From Clostridia bacterium (GTDB taxonomy: Bacteria > Bacillota > Clostridia > Oscillospirales > CAG-272), in NCBI GenBank assembly GCA_017420755.1, contig JAFQOG010000014.1:1-56451 (forward strand): a DNA stretch of 56,451 bases, read 5' to 3'. A model generated the notes under the pieces. It worked only from the letters and a program-made list of their open reading frames with translations. It was not told where the DNA came from and searched no databases. Positions 1-8,218 of the stretch are shown here, piece after piece. Position numbers and translations under genes: made by a program. Within the stretch, counting starts at the first letter, position 1. Each line of letters opens with the position of its first letter.

Positions 1-131
1 GAGGATATTATGTAGATACAGCAGGAAAAAACACTGCAGCGATAAAAGAATATATAGCGAAACAATTGGAAGAAGATAAGAAGGCAGAACAGTTGAGTAT
101 ACCCGACCCGCGCGACCCATTTAATGGGTAG
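1..131 (+). CDS. tnpA: IS200/IS605-family Y1 transposase TnpA, C-terminal fragment
   Basis: The frame opening at base 3 encodes 42 residues up to a TAG stop at 129-131 and is cut by the window edge. It contains GYYVDTAGKN, an AAIKEYIAKQLEED helix and a PRDPFNG ending, which match the C-terminus of small HUH (Y1) transposases of the IS200/IS605 group. These enzymes move single-stranded DNA with one catalytic tyrosine, which would lie upstream of the window. No TnpB/IscB-type partner follows the gene; the IS right end and spoVT come next. Whether the element is intact cannot be judged here. The family call is fairly sure; the subfamily is not. Confidence 0.75.
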   Translation, partial: GYYVDTAGKNTAAIKEYIAKQLEEDKKAEQLSIPDPRDPFNG

Positions 132-245
132 CCAGTAACATCATGCGTGACTGGCAGGTCGTCATATACGCACTTGTGCGTAGCCTGTAATATGAGGGAT
201 ATGCCCGAAAATGAAAAACCACCAGCTAAGCTGGTGGATTTTTAT
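131..245 (+). mobile_element. Probable right end of the IS200/IS605 element with hairpins
   Basis: Three inverted repeats follow the transposase stop: GCCAGT/ACTGGC (131-155), TACGCACTTGTGCGTA (167-182) and CCACCAGC-TAA-GCTGGTGG (219-237). Subterminal imperfect hairpins are what Y1 transposases recognise at IS200/IS605 ends. The exact end and cleavage site cannot be fixed without an empty-site comparison. Confidence 0.5.
213..242 (-). terminator. Intrinsic terminator of spoVT, overlapping the IS end hairpin
   Basis: Read leftward, an 8-bp stem CCACCAGC/GCTGGTGG with a 3-nt loop (219-237) is followed by TTTTTCATTTT, eleven bases past the spoVT stop. A-runs and T-runs flank it on both strands, so it can work in both directions. 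Confidence 0.7.
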
Positions 246-248
246 TAT

Positions 249-794
249 TTATCCCTCAAATTGTCTGCCAAGGAAGGAGGCAGCTGTTTGAATTAGCTTT
301 GCTTCAGTTGAATGTGGGTCAACAACAACTCTTTCCTCTGTTGTTATGCAAGCAACTGAGCCAACAACATCTCCATCAGATATGATTGGCATAGCATATT
401 TTACATATCCGCTAGCTCCTTCACACATTGTAATTTTCTCTGTATTTTCTCTGAAAATATACATGTTTCTTGTGTCCATAATTTGCTCGTAATCCTCTGT
501 CAATTTCTTGTCGGAATACTCTTTTTTGGACACTCCTGCGTGTGAAATCACAACATCTCGGTCAGTTACGACAACTGACATTGAACAAATCTTGTGCAAA
601 GTATCGACATACTGTGTGGCAAAATTTCCAAGCTCTCCTATTGGAGAGTACTTTTTAAATATTACCTCGCCCTCTCTGTCTGTATATATTTCGAGTGGAT
701 CCCCCTCGCGGATTCGCATAGTCCTTCTTATTTCCTTTGGTATAACTACTCTGCCAAGATCGTCAATTCTTCTGACAATTCCTGTCGCTTTCAT
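249..794 (-). CDS. spoVT: Stage V sporulation protein T (AbrB-type forespore regulator)
   Basis: This 181-residue protein matches SpoVT, a DNA-binding regulator that tunes late forespore (sigma-G) genes. Residues 1-52 form the AbrB/SpoVT swapped-hairpin domain, starting MKATGIVRRIDDLGRVVIPKE; the rest is a GAF-like sensor domain containing SVACITTEERVVVDPHS. The length equals the usual family length of about 178. The ATG is preceded by AAGGAG. It is monocistronic, facing the IS element, with the terminator just past its stop. In Bacillus the gene is driven by sigma-G; no convincing sigma-G promoter could be picked here. This is the best evidence that the organism sporulates. Confidence 0.95.
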   Translation of the reverse strand: MKATGIVRRIDDLGRVVIPKEIRRTMRIREGDPLEIYTDREGEVIFKKYSPIGELGNFATQYVDTLHKICSMSVVVTDRDVVISHAGVSKKEYSDKKLTEDYEQIMDTRNMYIFRENTEKITMCEGASGYVKYAMPIISDGDVVGSVACITTEERVVVDPHSTEAKLIQTAASFLGRQFEG

Positions 795-919
795 ATTTTT
801 TCTCCTTTTTTAGTTATCGTTGCTTTTTTATTGTTTGTACTTTTCTAGTAGTTATACATAAATTTTCATATTGAATTTTTATATTGAATTTATGCTTGCT
901 TTATGGTAAACTATTTTCG

Positions 920-1483
920 TTAAAGATCTAAGTAATCAAGAATCCCCTGATAAATTCCTTGAGCGAAAAGTCCTGGATTATCGCGCATTCTTATGGCATC
1001 ACTTGGGTTTGTGATAAAGCCAAGCTCAACTAAAACTGCCGGCATATTGGTTTTTCTAAGGACATAAAGACCTGGACGCTCTTTGACGCCTCGTGAGGCA
1101 AGCCCCGTAATATTAGTTAAATTTTCCAAAATATCTTCGGCTAAATTAGCGGCACGCGAAGGCTCGGTATAAACTAACACCTCTGTGCCGTTTGCAGTTG
1201 CTTGGCTTGATGCGTTCGTGTGAATGCTAACAAAATAGTCAGCCCCCCAGGAATTTGCATCAACTACACGCGCACGCAAGCTGGATGCATTTGAATTACC
1301 AAGCTGGGTTGTTGGAGTTGGGCGTGAAAGACGCACCTCAAAATTTCCGTTTTGACGTAATAAGTTAGCAAGTCTTTGCCCAACCTCGTAGGTGATGTCT
1401 TGCTCACGGAGTCCGTTTCCCTCTGCCCCTGTGTTTGGTGCCTGTGGGTTGTGCCCTTGATCTATGTAAATCTTTATTGCCAT
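920..1483 (-). CDS. N-acetylmuramoyl-L-alanine amidase (Amidase_3), CwlC-like
   Basis: This zinc amidase cleaves the bond between MurNAc and L-alanine in peptidoglycan. The 187 residues consist of a single Amidase_3 domain. Zinc ligands are visible as His11 (DQGH), Glu27 (LREQD) and His88 (SIHTNA), with catalytic Glu153 (LVELGF). There is no signal peptide, membrane anchor or wall-binding repeat. B. subtilis CwlC also lacks a signal peptide and lyses the mother cell late in sporulation, and spoVT lies next door, so a role in mother-cell lysis is a reasonable inference. A phage-type endolysin is the alternative, but no phage genes are nearby. Confidence 0.85.
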   Translation of the reverse strand: MAIKIYIDQGHNPQAPNTGAEGNGLREQDITYEVGQRLANLLRQNGNFEVRLSRPTPTTQLGNSNASSLRARVVDANSWGADYFVSIHTNASSQATANGTEVLVYTEPSRAANLAEDILENLTNITGLASRGVKERPGLYVLRKTNMPAVLVELGFITNPSDAIRMRDNPGLFAQGIYQGILDYLDL

Positions 1484-1539
1484 AAATTTCCCCCTATGAT
1501 TTTTATTACATAATATGAGTTTTTTTAAAAGAGGTTCAA

Positions 1540-2328
1540 ATGAAGGAATTCAACAATATTGAAAGGATTTTAAGCCATACACGAAAGGCTGTTGAGGAAT
1601 ACTCAATGGTTGAGCCTGGTGACAAGATTGCCGTTGGCGTTTCCGGAGGTAAAGATTCTCTTGCTCTACTCTGCGCGCTTGCAAAATTGAAGCGCGTTTT
1701 AGGCATAGATTATGAGGTTGTCGCCTTAACCATAGATATGGGATTGCCTGATATGGATTATTCAAAAATTGCCACCCTGTGTCAAGCTTTAGAGATTGAA
1801 TATCATGTTGTTAAAACACAAATATACGAAATAATTTTCGAGGTGAGAGAAGAAAAAAGCCCATGCTCTCTTTGCTCACGAATGAGACGAGGAGCATTGC
1901 ACGATGCTTGTAAAGAGCTTGGATGTAACAAACTTGCCCTCGGTCACCATTATGATGACGTTGTTGAAACCTTTATGTTAAATCTATTTTTTGAGGGTCG
2001 CATAGGTGCGTTTAGACCTGTGACATATCTTTCACGTAAGGATTTAACAATGATAAGACCTCTTATTTACACACCTGAAAAAGAAATAAAGACCTTTGCC
2101 AAGGGAGCCAATTTACCTATTGTTGAGGTCAAATGCCCTGCCGACGGCAACACCGAGCGTGCGAAAATGAAGGAATATTTAGATGTTTTTGAAAAGGAGC
2201 ATCGAGGTCTATACCACAGAATTATGGGAGCAATACAGCGCGGTGAGGTTGATGGGTTCCATCCGGATTTGATTGACAACGAGGAAAAAAAACGCAGAAA
2301 AGAACTCAAAATTTCACCTAAGGAATGA
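1540..2328 (+). CDS. ttcA: TtcA-family tRNA thiolation ATPase
   Basis: This 262-residue PP-loop ATPase has SGGKDS near residue 35, the paired cysteines of PCSLCSRMRRG that hold an iron-sulfur cluster in TtcA, and the LGHHYDDVVET motif. TtcA adds sulfur to cytidine 32 of certain tRNAs. Related TtuA/Ncs6 enzymes thiolate U34 or U54, so the target base is inferred from overall similarity. It is transcribed away from the amidase and stands alone, with a terminator right after the stop. The ATG follows GAGGTTCAA. Confidence 0.82.
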   Translation: MKEFNNIERILSHTRKAVEEYSMVEPGDKIAVGVSGGKDSLALLCALAKLKRVLGIDYEVVALTIDMGLPDMDYSKIATLCQALEIEYHVVKTQIYEIIFEVREEKSPCSLCSRMRRGALHDACKELGCNKLALGHHYDDVVETFMLNLFFEGRIGAFRPVTYLSRKDLTMIRPLIYTPEKEIKTFAKGANLPIVEVKCPADGNTERAKMKEYLDVFEKEHRGLYHRIMGAIQRGEVDGFHPDLIDNEEKKRRKELKISPKE

Positions 2329-2331
2329 TAC

Positions 2332-2363
2332 AAAAAACCACGGAAAAATCCGTGGTTTTTCTT
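2332..2363. terminator. Bidirectional terminator between ttcA and potCD
   Basis: The stem CCACGG (2338-2343) / CCGTGG (2350-2355) is flanked by an A-run on the left and a T-run on the right. It lies between two convergent genes and can stop both. Confidence 0.85.
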
Positions 2364-2382
2364 ATTTTAGCGGGATAAGTGT

Positions 2383-5121
2383 CTATTTTTGAGCGTCATC
2401 GCGCTTTTTTGCCTTCTCAATAGCGACCACTTGCGTGGCTGATAAATCTGGATTAGGCTCATTCTTTGGCTTAGCCCTTGGTGTTGGAGTTTGCGCCCAA
2501 TACAGCTTTCTGCGCTTACGCTTTACAACCTGCGCATAAACAACAAACGCAACAAGTGCAAGTGCGATTATCAAGCAAATTGTGTAAATGCCAATCATTG
2601 ATGTTGATGCAACCTTTAACTGCTCCCATTTGCTGTTAAGCATGTCGAGGTTGGAAACCTGTTTGTCGCTTACCGTTATATAATTATTGGTCAAATCCCT
2701 ATATGAGAATTTTGCAAACATTTCTTTTAGCTTGGTTGAGTTCTCTATGCCAAAGCCAAAGTCAGTGTCATAAATTACATCATAATCGTTTTCTTCTTCC
2801 AAAAGAACATTATTATTTTCGTCGAGCAAGTAAACATAATCACTTTCAAATACGCCATTTTCGTCAAGCTTAAGCGAAATCAATCCATTTTCATCAAATG
2901 TGAAAGAATATTTTTTAATTTCGTCTGTTACGATTTCATCATTCTCATCGTACTCAAGCTGAAACCTGCCCATAGCAGTTTGGTAATTTATAACCTCAAT
3001 TATATTTGCGTCATATGCTTCCTTATCGAAACGATACTTAGGAGATTTGGAGATATCGATACCGGTATTTTGCAAGATGGATACAGGAATATAATCGTTA
3101 TTGTTCTTTACGTATTCGCCACTGGCATCCTTTATAAAATAATCATTTACATCTCTGTAATCATATGGACAACCGTAGTAAATATACTCAGCATTTGCGT
3201 AAGCAAATTCAGGCTTAAGCATAAAGTTTATATACATATACGCGAGCTCTAAATTCTCTTTATTTGCGCTTGTGGGTATACACATAGCATCAGCAAACAC
3301 GTTTGTTTGAGGCTTACCATTTGCATTTTTTGGATAGTAGAAGCCAAGCTCAACATCTTCAGCAGATTCACCCATCATAGCCAAGCAGTCGCCTGCATAA
3401 TAAGCGGCAATCCAAGCCTCACCCTTTTCCATCTTGTTATAGATTTCGTCCATTACATAGCCTTGAACGTAATCCTTTTGTGTTGCCAAAAGACCGTAAA
3501 CCGCCTTCCAATCCTTCTCGCTTGGATTGTTTACGTCTATATCAAGATAGTACATTGCTGCACCGAACGCATCACGTGGGTTATTGAACTGGAGAATTTG
3601 TCCCTTTAATTCCTCAAGATATGTGGTATCAACCAGCATTTTGCCATTTGCATCATACTGATATTCCCCATTTTCATCAAGAAGCGGAACTCCGAAAAGA
3701 AGCTCCCAGCCGGCTTCTCCACTCTCAATACGTGCATATGCATTTGGTGCCGCCTCCTCAGTTATAGCAGACGCATTATAAACAATACCAACTATACCAT
3801 AGGTATAAGCAATTCCGTAGTTTCCAGCAGGAATCACTTGAGTCTTTTTATTATCATCTACATATGTTGTTTCTTCGTAAACAAACATATTTTCGAACTG
3901 AGAATCAACAAATTTAGCGTTTGGAATCTTAGACAAATCAAGTGGCTGTAAGCGTCCCTCCTTATGCATTTTTTCGAGCATATAGTCGGATGGAACTATG
4001 ATATCATATCCACCTGCGTCGTTGGCAATCTTGGCATATAAATCCTCATTGCTTGCATAGGTGGTATAGTTAACCTGAACCTTGATTTTCTTGTTTGGAT
4101 ATTTTTCCTTATAATAATCCTCTGCCCACTCCTCAAAGCGAGCATTGACATCTATTGTGTCATCGCCACCGTCAGAAATATATTCGCCCCAGTTATAAAC
4201 GTTAACCTTTTTAACCTCGGTTGTGGCAGAAATGCAAAGCAAAATTACAGTAACAATACCAATTGTACCAAAAACGGAGCCACCGATGATTTTGAACACT
4301 CTTTTTGCTTTCTTTGAAAGCTCGATTTTATTCCTTCCAGATGCTACGTTTGAAACAAGCAAGAGGACAAGAATTGTAACGAAAATGAGTGTGGAAAGAG
4401 CGTACATATCAGGGGTAACGCGTTTTTTGGTCATTGAGTAAATTCTGATTGGCAATGTTTCAAAGCCACTGCCTGTTGTAAAATAGCTGATTACAAAATC
4501 GTCAATTGACAAGGTAAACGCCATTATAAATCCAGCAACAATACCAGGCATAATTGCAGGTAATTCTACCTTGAAAAACGATTGAATTGGTGTGCATCCA
4601 AGGTCGAGTGCTGCCTCTGGCAAGCTCTTGTCCATTTCCTTAAACTTTGGAAGCACTAAAAGTATAACGTATGGTAAATTAAAGGTAATATGCGCAATTA
4701 AAACAGTCCAAAATCCTGTTAAGGATGTTGAATTTATGAGCTTTGCAACAAACACAAAAAGCAACATCATTGATATACCCGTTACAATTTCAGGATTTAT
4801 CATTGGGATTTGCGTTGTGGTCATTGTAAGGCTCTTCACGTATTTATTACGCATTTTAGAAATACCATACGCGGCAGCTGTGCCGATAATGGTCGAGATA
4901 ACAGATGAAAGAACCGCCAAAACAAGAGTGTTTTTGAGCGCATTTAGGGTTGCTGTATCTGTAAAAAGCTCCTTATACCAACGAAGTGAAAATCCACCGA
5001 ACACTGCCGTTGAATCGCCCTTGTTGAATGAGAAAAATATCAAAACTCCAATAGGCATGTAAAGGAAAATAAATGTCAAAATTATACACAGGGTGCGCCA
5101 ATTGAATCTTTTTTTCGTCAT
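2383..5121 (-). CDS. potCD: Spermidine/putrescine ABC transporter permease PotC fused to binding protein PotD
   Basis: This single 912-residue frame joins two normally separate subunits. Residues 1 to about 265 are a PotC-type inner-membrane permease with six helices and the EAALDLG loop that contacts the ATPase. An extra helix around 280-305 then leads outside to a PotD-type binding protein beginning VNVYNWGEYISDG. Near the C-terminus, after LNSKWEQLKVAST, another helix and a Lys/Arg-rich tail follow, so the binding lobe is tethered at both ends. The lobe is longer than a usual PotD (about 340 residues) and holds an acidic insertion at roughly residues 730-810. It overlaps potB by 4 bases. 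Polyamine specificity is inferred from family. Confidence 0.9.
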   Translation of the reverse strand: MTKKRFNWRTLCIILTFIFLYMPIGVLIFFSFNKGDSTAVFGGFSLRWYKELFTDTATLNALKNTLVLAVLSSVISTIIGTAAAYGISKMRNKYVKSLTMTTTQIPMINPEIVTGISMMLLFVFVAKLINSTSLTGFWTVLIAHITFNLPYVILLVLPKFKEMDKSLPEAALDLGCTPIQSFFKVELPAIMPGIVAGFIMAFTLSIDDFVISYFTTGSGFETLPIRIYSMTKKRVTPDMYALSTLIFVTILVLLLVSNVASGRNKIELSKKAKRVFKIIGGSVFGTIGIVTVILLCISATTEVKKVNVYNWGEYISDGGDDTIDVNARFEEWAEDYYKEKYPNKKIKVQVNYTTYASNEDLYAKIANDAGGYDIIVPSDYMLEKMHKEGRLQPLDLSKIPNAKFVDSQFENMFVYEETTYVDDNKKTQVIPAGNYGIAYTYGIVGIVYNASAITEEAAPNAYARIESGEAGWELLFGVPLLDENGEYQYDANGKMLVDTTYLEELKGQILQFNNPRDAFGAAMYYLDIDVNNPSEKDWKAVYGLLATQKDYVQGYVMDEIYNKMEKGEAWIAAYYAGDCLAMMGESAEDVELGFYYPKNANGKPQTNVFADAMCIPTSANKENLELAYMYINFMLKPEFAYANAEYIYYGCPYDYRDVNDYFIKDASGEYVKNNNDYIPVSILQNTGIDISKSPKYRFDKEAYDANIIEVINYQTAMGRFQLEYDENDEIVTDEIKKYSFTFDENGLISLKLDENGVFESDYVYLLDENNNVLLEEENDYDVIYDTDFGFGIENSTKLKEMFAKFSYRDLTNNYITVSDKQVSNLDMLNSKWEQLKVASTSMIGIYTICLIIALALVAFVVYAQVVKRKRRKLYWAQTPTPRAKPKNEPNPDLSATQVVAIEKAKKRDDAQK

Positions 5122-5945
5122 ACAATTACTCCTCCCTCATCGTCAGAGTATTTGTTCATTATCGCCATTGAGGCAATAATGAGAAGCATAAGAACAAAGG
5201 ACATTGCAGCGCCCATATTATAATCGTACGTCGTTTGGAACTGGCGCTCGATTGAGTCACCTATTAGGTCAAAGTTGCCGCCACCGAGCTTTTGCGAAAT
5301 ATAGAAGGTGCTGATTGACGGTACAAATACCATAGTAATACCCGAAATTACACCCGACAAGCTAAGAGGGAAAACAACCTTTGTAACAACCTTAAAGGGG
5401 CTACAGCCAAGGTCAGATGCCGCCTCTAAAACGCGATTATCAATTTTAGTCATTGACGAGTGAATTGGTATTATCATATACGGCAAAAAATTATATACCA
5501 TACCTAAAATCACAGCGCCCGGAGTGTTAATCATATGAAGTGGCTCCAAGCTGAGAAAATCAAGCACGGTGTTGATTATTCCCGTATCCTCCAAAATAGC
5601 CATCCAAGAATAAGTTCTTATAAGGAAATTAAGCCATTGGGGAAGCATAACGAGCATAACAAGGATTTTTTGCGTTGAAGGGCTTGTCCTTGATATAAAA
5701 TATGCTACGGGATATGCAATTACAAAGCAAATAACGGTTGCCAAAAAAGCAAAGCAAACTGAGCGTAAAAACACCTCTAAATAGGTTGCTTGTGCCAGCT
5801 GACCTATATTAGCAAGGGTGAAAACGCCCTCTTTGTTAGTAAATGCATAATATGCTACAAACAAAAGCGGAGCAACGATAAAAATAACCGACCATACAAT
5901 GTGCGGATATGCCGCCGCTTGCTTGAGTATATTCTTTTTTGTCAT
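5118..5945 (-). CDS. potB: Spermidine/putrescine ABC transporter permease PotB
   Basis: This 275-residue permease has about six membrane helices and the cytoplasmic coupling loop LEAASDLGCSPFKVV, the EAA motif of binding-protein-dependent importers. It should pair with the PotC half of the downstream fusion to form the membrane channel. Its start lies 5 bases after the potA stop and its end overlaps potCD by ATGA, so translation is probably coupled. N-terminal residues MTKKNILKQAAAYPHIVWSVIF lead straight into helix 1, supporting this start. Confidence 0.92.
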   Translation of the reverse strand: MTKKNILKQAAAYPHIVWSVIFIVAPLLFVAYYAFTNKEGVFTLANIGQLAQATYLEVFLRSVCFAFLATVICFVIAYPVAYFISRTSPSTQKILVMLVMLPQWLNFLIRTYSWMAILEDTGIINTVLDFLSLEPLHMINTPGAVILGMVYNFLPYMIIPIHSSMTKIDNRVLEAASDLGCSPFKVVTKVVFPLSLSGVISGITMVFVPSISTFYISQKLGGGNFDLIGDSIERQFQTTYDYNMGAAMSFVLMLLIIASMAIMNKYSDDEGGVIV

Positions 5946-5950
5946 TTTCT

Positions 5951-7129
5951 TTACTCTTCCTCCTCATTTGCGTCGGACAAGCGTTCAAGCTCGTCACTAA
6001 ATGATGAGTAATCACCGAACATATTGGAATATTCGGATTTTTTCATGATATGTATAGCATCAGGCTCAACATAAACACCGATATTCTGACCCACCTCAAC
6101 ATAGTCAGTTGATTGAATCATCCATTTAAAGTCCTTAATGCTAACAATGATTTCGTAGTGGACACCCTTGAAGGTAACTGATGTAACTGTTCCTGTCAGC
6201 ATACCCTTATCAAGAGAAACAACGTCAACGTCCTCAGGTCTTACAACAACGTCAACAGACTCGTTTTTATCAAATCCCTTATCAAGGCAGTCGAATTCGT
6301 GTCCTGAAAATCTAACTTTATAATCATCAAGCATCACGCCGTCGATAATGTTACTTTCACCGATAAAGTCAGCAACGAATGCGTTTTCTGGCTCATTATA
6401 GATATCGGTAGGAGTGCCAATTTGCTGAATTTTACCATCTGCCATAACGACAACGGTATCAGACATTGAAAGAGCCTCCTCTTGGTCGTGGGTAACGTAG
6501 ACGAACGTAATTCCTGTTTTTCTCTGTATGTTTTTAAGCTCATTTTGCATATCCTTGCGGAGCTTTAAGTCGAGCGCTCCTAAAGGCTCATCAAGCAAAA
6601 GAACCTTTGGTTTATTAATAAGTGCACGAGCGATGGCAACACGTTGCTGCTGACCACCTGACAACAAATTAACATCCTTCTTTTCAAATCCGCGTAGGTT
6701 AACCATAGCAAGCATTTCCTCTACGCGTTCATAAATTTCTTCTTCTGAAACCTTCTTCAATCGAAGAGCGAAAGCAATGTTTTCATAAACATTGAGATGC
6801 GGAAATAACGCATACTTTTGGAACACGGTATTAACGTGGCGCTTGTGAGGTGGCAAATCGTTGATTCTTGCATCCTCAAAGAGCACGTCGCCCGTATCCG
6901 GTGTAACAAAGCCCGCAATAATACGAAGTGTTGTGGTTTTACCACAGCCTGATGGACCGAGCAAGGTAATAAATTCTTTCTCGTACACATCCAAATTGAT
7001 ATGGTCAAGAATAATCTCGCCATCAAATGATTTTGCAACATTTTTAAGCTGCACGATCTTTTTTTGAACGTTTTCTTCGCCGGTAGCTATCGTTTCACCC
7101 TTTGGCTCAATGATCTTTTTTTCGTTCAT
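5951..7129 (-). CDS. potA: Spermidine/putrescine ABC transporter ATP-binding protein PotA
   Basis: This ATPase powers polyamine uptake. It shows Walker [11 protein letters not shown], signature LSGGQQQR, Walker B LLLDEP and the H-loop VTHDQEEA, followed by a C-terminal TOBE-type domain with VVRPEDVDV. The frame extends upstream to a TTG at 7192, but the ATG at 7129 has GGGG 6-9 bases ahead and starts a normal N-terminus (MNEKK), giving 392 residues. The in-frame ATG at 7165 is a second option. It heads the potA-potB-potCD operon, which has a strong promoter at 7230-7258. Confidence 0.92.
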   Translation of the reverse strand: MNEKKIIEPKGETIATGEENVQKKIVQLKNVAKSFDGEIILDHINLDVYEKEFITLLGPSGCGKTTTLRIIAGFVTPDTGDVLFEDARINDLPPHKRHVNTVFQKYALFPHLNVYENIAFALRLKKVSEEEIYERVEEMLAMVNLRGFEKKDVNLLSGGQQQRVAIARALINKPKVLLLDEPLGALDLKLRKDMQNELKNIQRKTGITFVYVTHDQEEALSMSDTVVVMADGKIQQIGTPTDIYNEPENAFVADFIGESNIIDGVMLDDYKVRFSGHEFDCLDKGFDKNESVDVVVRPEDVDVVSLDKGMLTGTVTSVTFKGVHYEIIVSIKDFKWMIQSTDYVEVGQNIGVYVEPDAIHIMKKSEYSNMFGDYSSFSDELERLSDANEEEE

Positions 7130-7229
7130 TTCTATCCCCGTTCTTTCATAGATTTGATTTACCATAGGGCCCCACGTGTGAATACGTGACAAATATCTTC
7201 TTTATTCGCTAAAAAGGTAAATCATTTGC

Positions 7230-7258
7230 ATTATAGCAGAAATTTCTTAATTCTGCAA
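7230..7258 (-). promoter_or_regulatory. Sigma-A promoter of the potABCD operon
   Basis: Leftward TTGCAG (7253-7258), 17-nt spacer, TATAAT (7230-7235). It lies about 100 bases upstream of the chosen potA start, leaving a leader with no recognised riboswitch. Confidence 0.75.
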
Positions 7259-7281
7259 TACTTACGGGCAAAAAATATATA

Positions 7282-7863
7282 TTATTTTATAAAAACAAAG
7301 CAAAACTCCATAAGTAAAAGGGTTGAAATTAAAAAAAGTGACATGTTTGTAGAAAAAACGAGTTGAAAATATACTGATATCATCCAAAGAAGAATTATAG
7401 CAAATATAGACACTCCCACGAGGATTTTTTCCGATTTCGCAGGAGAAAATATTGAATTCAATATCGCTTTAAGCATCCCACCGCCATCTAATATTTCTGC
7501 CGGATATAAATTCATAAAAGCAAGAGAAAAACTGCAAATTATAAAAAACTCCTTACCTTCTCCTTTGAACAAAGGAATTAAAAGCGCAATTGTGGCTGAA
7601 GTTATATTAAATATGATACCACCAACACAAACCAAAAACTCTTTTTTATAGCTAATCTTTGAGCAATCATATGACAAGGATAAGTGGAAGCCGCCAATTT
7701 TGAACTTTTTTATTTTTGCTCCACAAATTTTTGCAAATATAACATGACCGAGCTCATGAATCAAGTATGCTAATATCAGAACAAATGGATATGGTGAAAT
7801 TGAAATACTAAGTCCAGTAAGAGCTAACGAGAATATCGCGAATTTATCTACTGTTCCACTCAT
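7282..7863 (-). CDS. M50-family (site-2 type) intramembrane zinc metalloprotease, SpoIVFB-like
   Basis: This 193-residue, mostly hydrophobic protein has the zinc motif HELGH (His36, Glu37, His40) inside a membrane helix and the third ligand Asp126 in ILDGGG, the pattern of S2P proteases. These cut substrates within the membrane; the Bacillus member SpoIVFB processes pro-sigma-K. It is shorter than SpoIVFB and has no CBS domain. The start overlaps the end of an 89-residue membrane protein by ATGA, so the two are co-translated. The sporulation role is inference; other small M50 proteases act in signalling or peptide processing. Confidence 0.8.
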   Translation of the reverse strand: MSGTVDKFAIFSLALTGLSISISPYPFVLILAYLIHELGHVIFAKICGAKIKKFKIGGFHLSLSYDCSKISYKKEFLVCVGGIIFNITSATIALLIPLFKGEGKEFFIICSFSLAFMNLYPAEILDGGGMLKAILNSIFSPAKSEKILVGVSIFAIILLWMISVYFQLVFSTNMSLFLISTLLLMEFCFVFIK

Positions 7864-8129
7864 TTTTTTAGAAAATCAGACACTCCGTCAACTGTTTTTG
7901 AATTATTTAGCAAATCAAGTTCAAAAATATCATATATCTCATTTTCTTTAAAAACGCTTGTCTCTTCCTCATTTTTTTGAGGAATTTTCTTATTTTCAAT
8001 TGTGCCAAAAATCAAAAGTACGGTCAAAGCACACATTGAAAAAACAAACAAAATCAGCTCAAGCGAGGCTTTGTGCTTGGATTTTTCTTTTTTTATTTTG
8101 TTTTCTTTTCTTTCTATCTTGATTTTCAT
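7860..8129 (-). CDS. Small single-pass membrane protein co-expressed with the M50 protease
   Basis: This 89-residue protein is not recognised. Residues 1-24 are very rich in Lys and Glu (MKIKIERKENKIKKEKSKHK), followed by one membrane helix at about 25-45 and an acidic extracytoplasmic tail with NEEETSVFKENEIYD. By the positive-inside rule the N-terminus is cytoplasmic. It precedes and overlaps the M50 gene by 4 bases. A regulator, substrate or stabiliser of the protease would fit, as SpoIVFA does for SpoIVFB, but no sequence similarity to SpoIVFA is visible. Confidence 0.65.
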   Translation of the reverse strand: MKIKIERKENKIKKEKSKHKASLELILFVFSMCALTVLLIFGTIENKKIPQKNEEETSVFKENEIYDIFELDLLNNSKTVDGVSDFLKK

Positions 8130-8160
8130 ATTGCCTCCTATATTTCCTTTCTTTATTATA

Positions 8161-8189
8161 TTGATTTTTTTTGTTTTCTATGATAGAAT
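8161..8189 (+). promoter_or_regulatory. Sigma-A promoter of rarA
   Basis: TTGATT (8161-8166), 17-nt spacer, TAGAAT (8184-8189), 29 bases before the rarA ATG, which has TTGGAGG as ribosome binding site. Confidence 0.65.
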
Positions 8190-8218
8190 ATATTTATTAA
8201 ATTTCACTTGGAGGCTTT

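Noticed and set aside
850-900. Possible sigma-G promoter and tandem ATATTGAATTT repeat upstream of spoVT
   Set aside because: GCATA is followed at 18 bases only by a poor -10 match; the repeat (868-878, 881-891) is short and A+T-rich, so chance is likely.
4592-5062. 156-residue frame opposite potC
   Set aside because: Antisense shadow of a clear permease coding sequence; no ribosome site and no family resemblance.
7130-7192. Longer potA N-terminus from TTG at 7192
   Set aside because: No ribosome site for it; the added residues are not family-like, while ATG 7129 has a GGGG site.
7130-7229. Riboswitch in the potA leader
   Set aside because: The leader is about 100 bases, but no known aptamer motif or terminator/antiterminator pair was seen.
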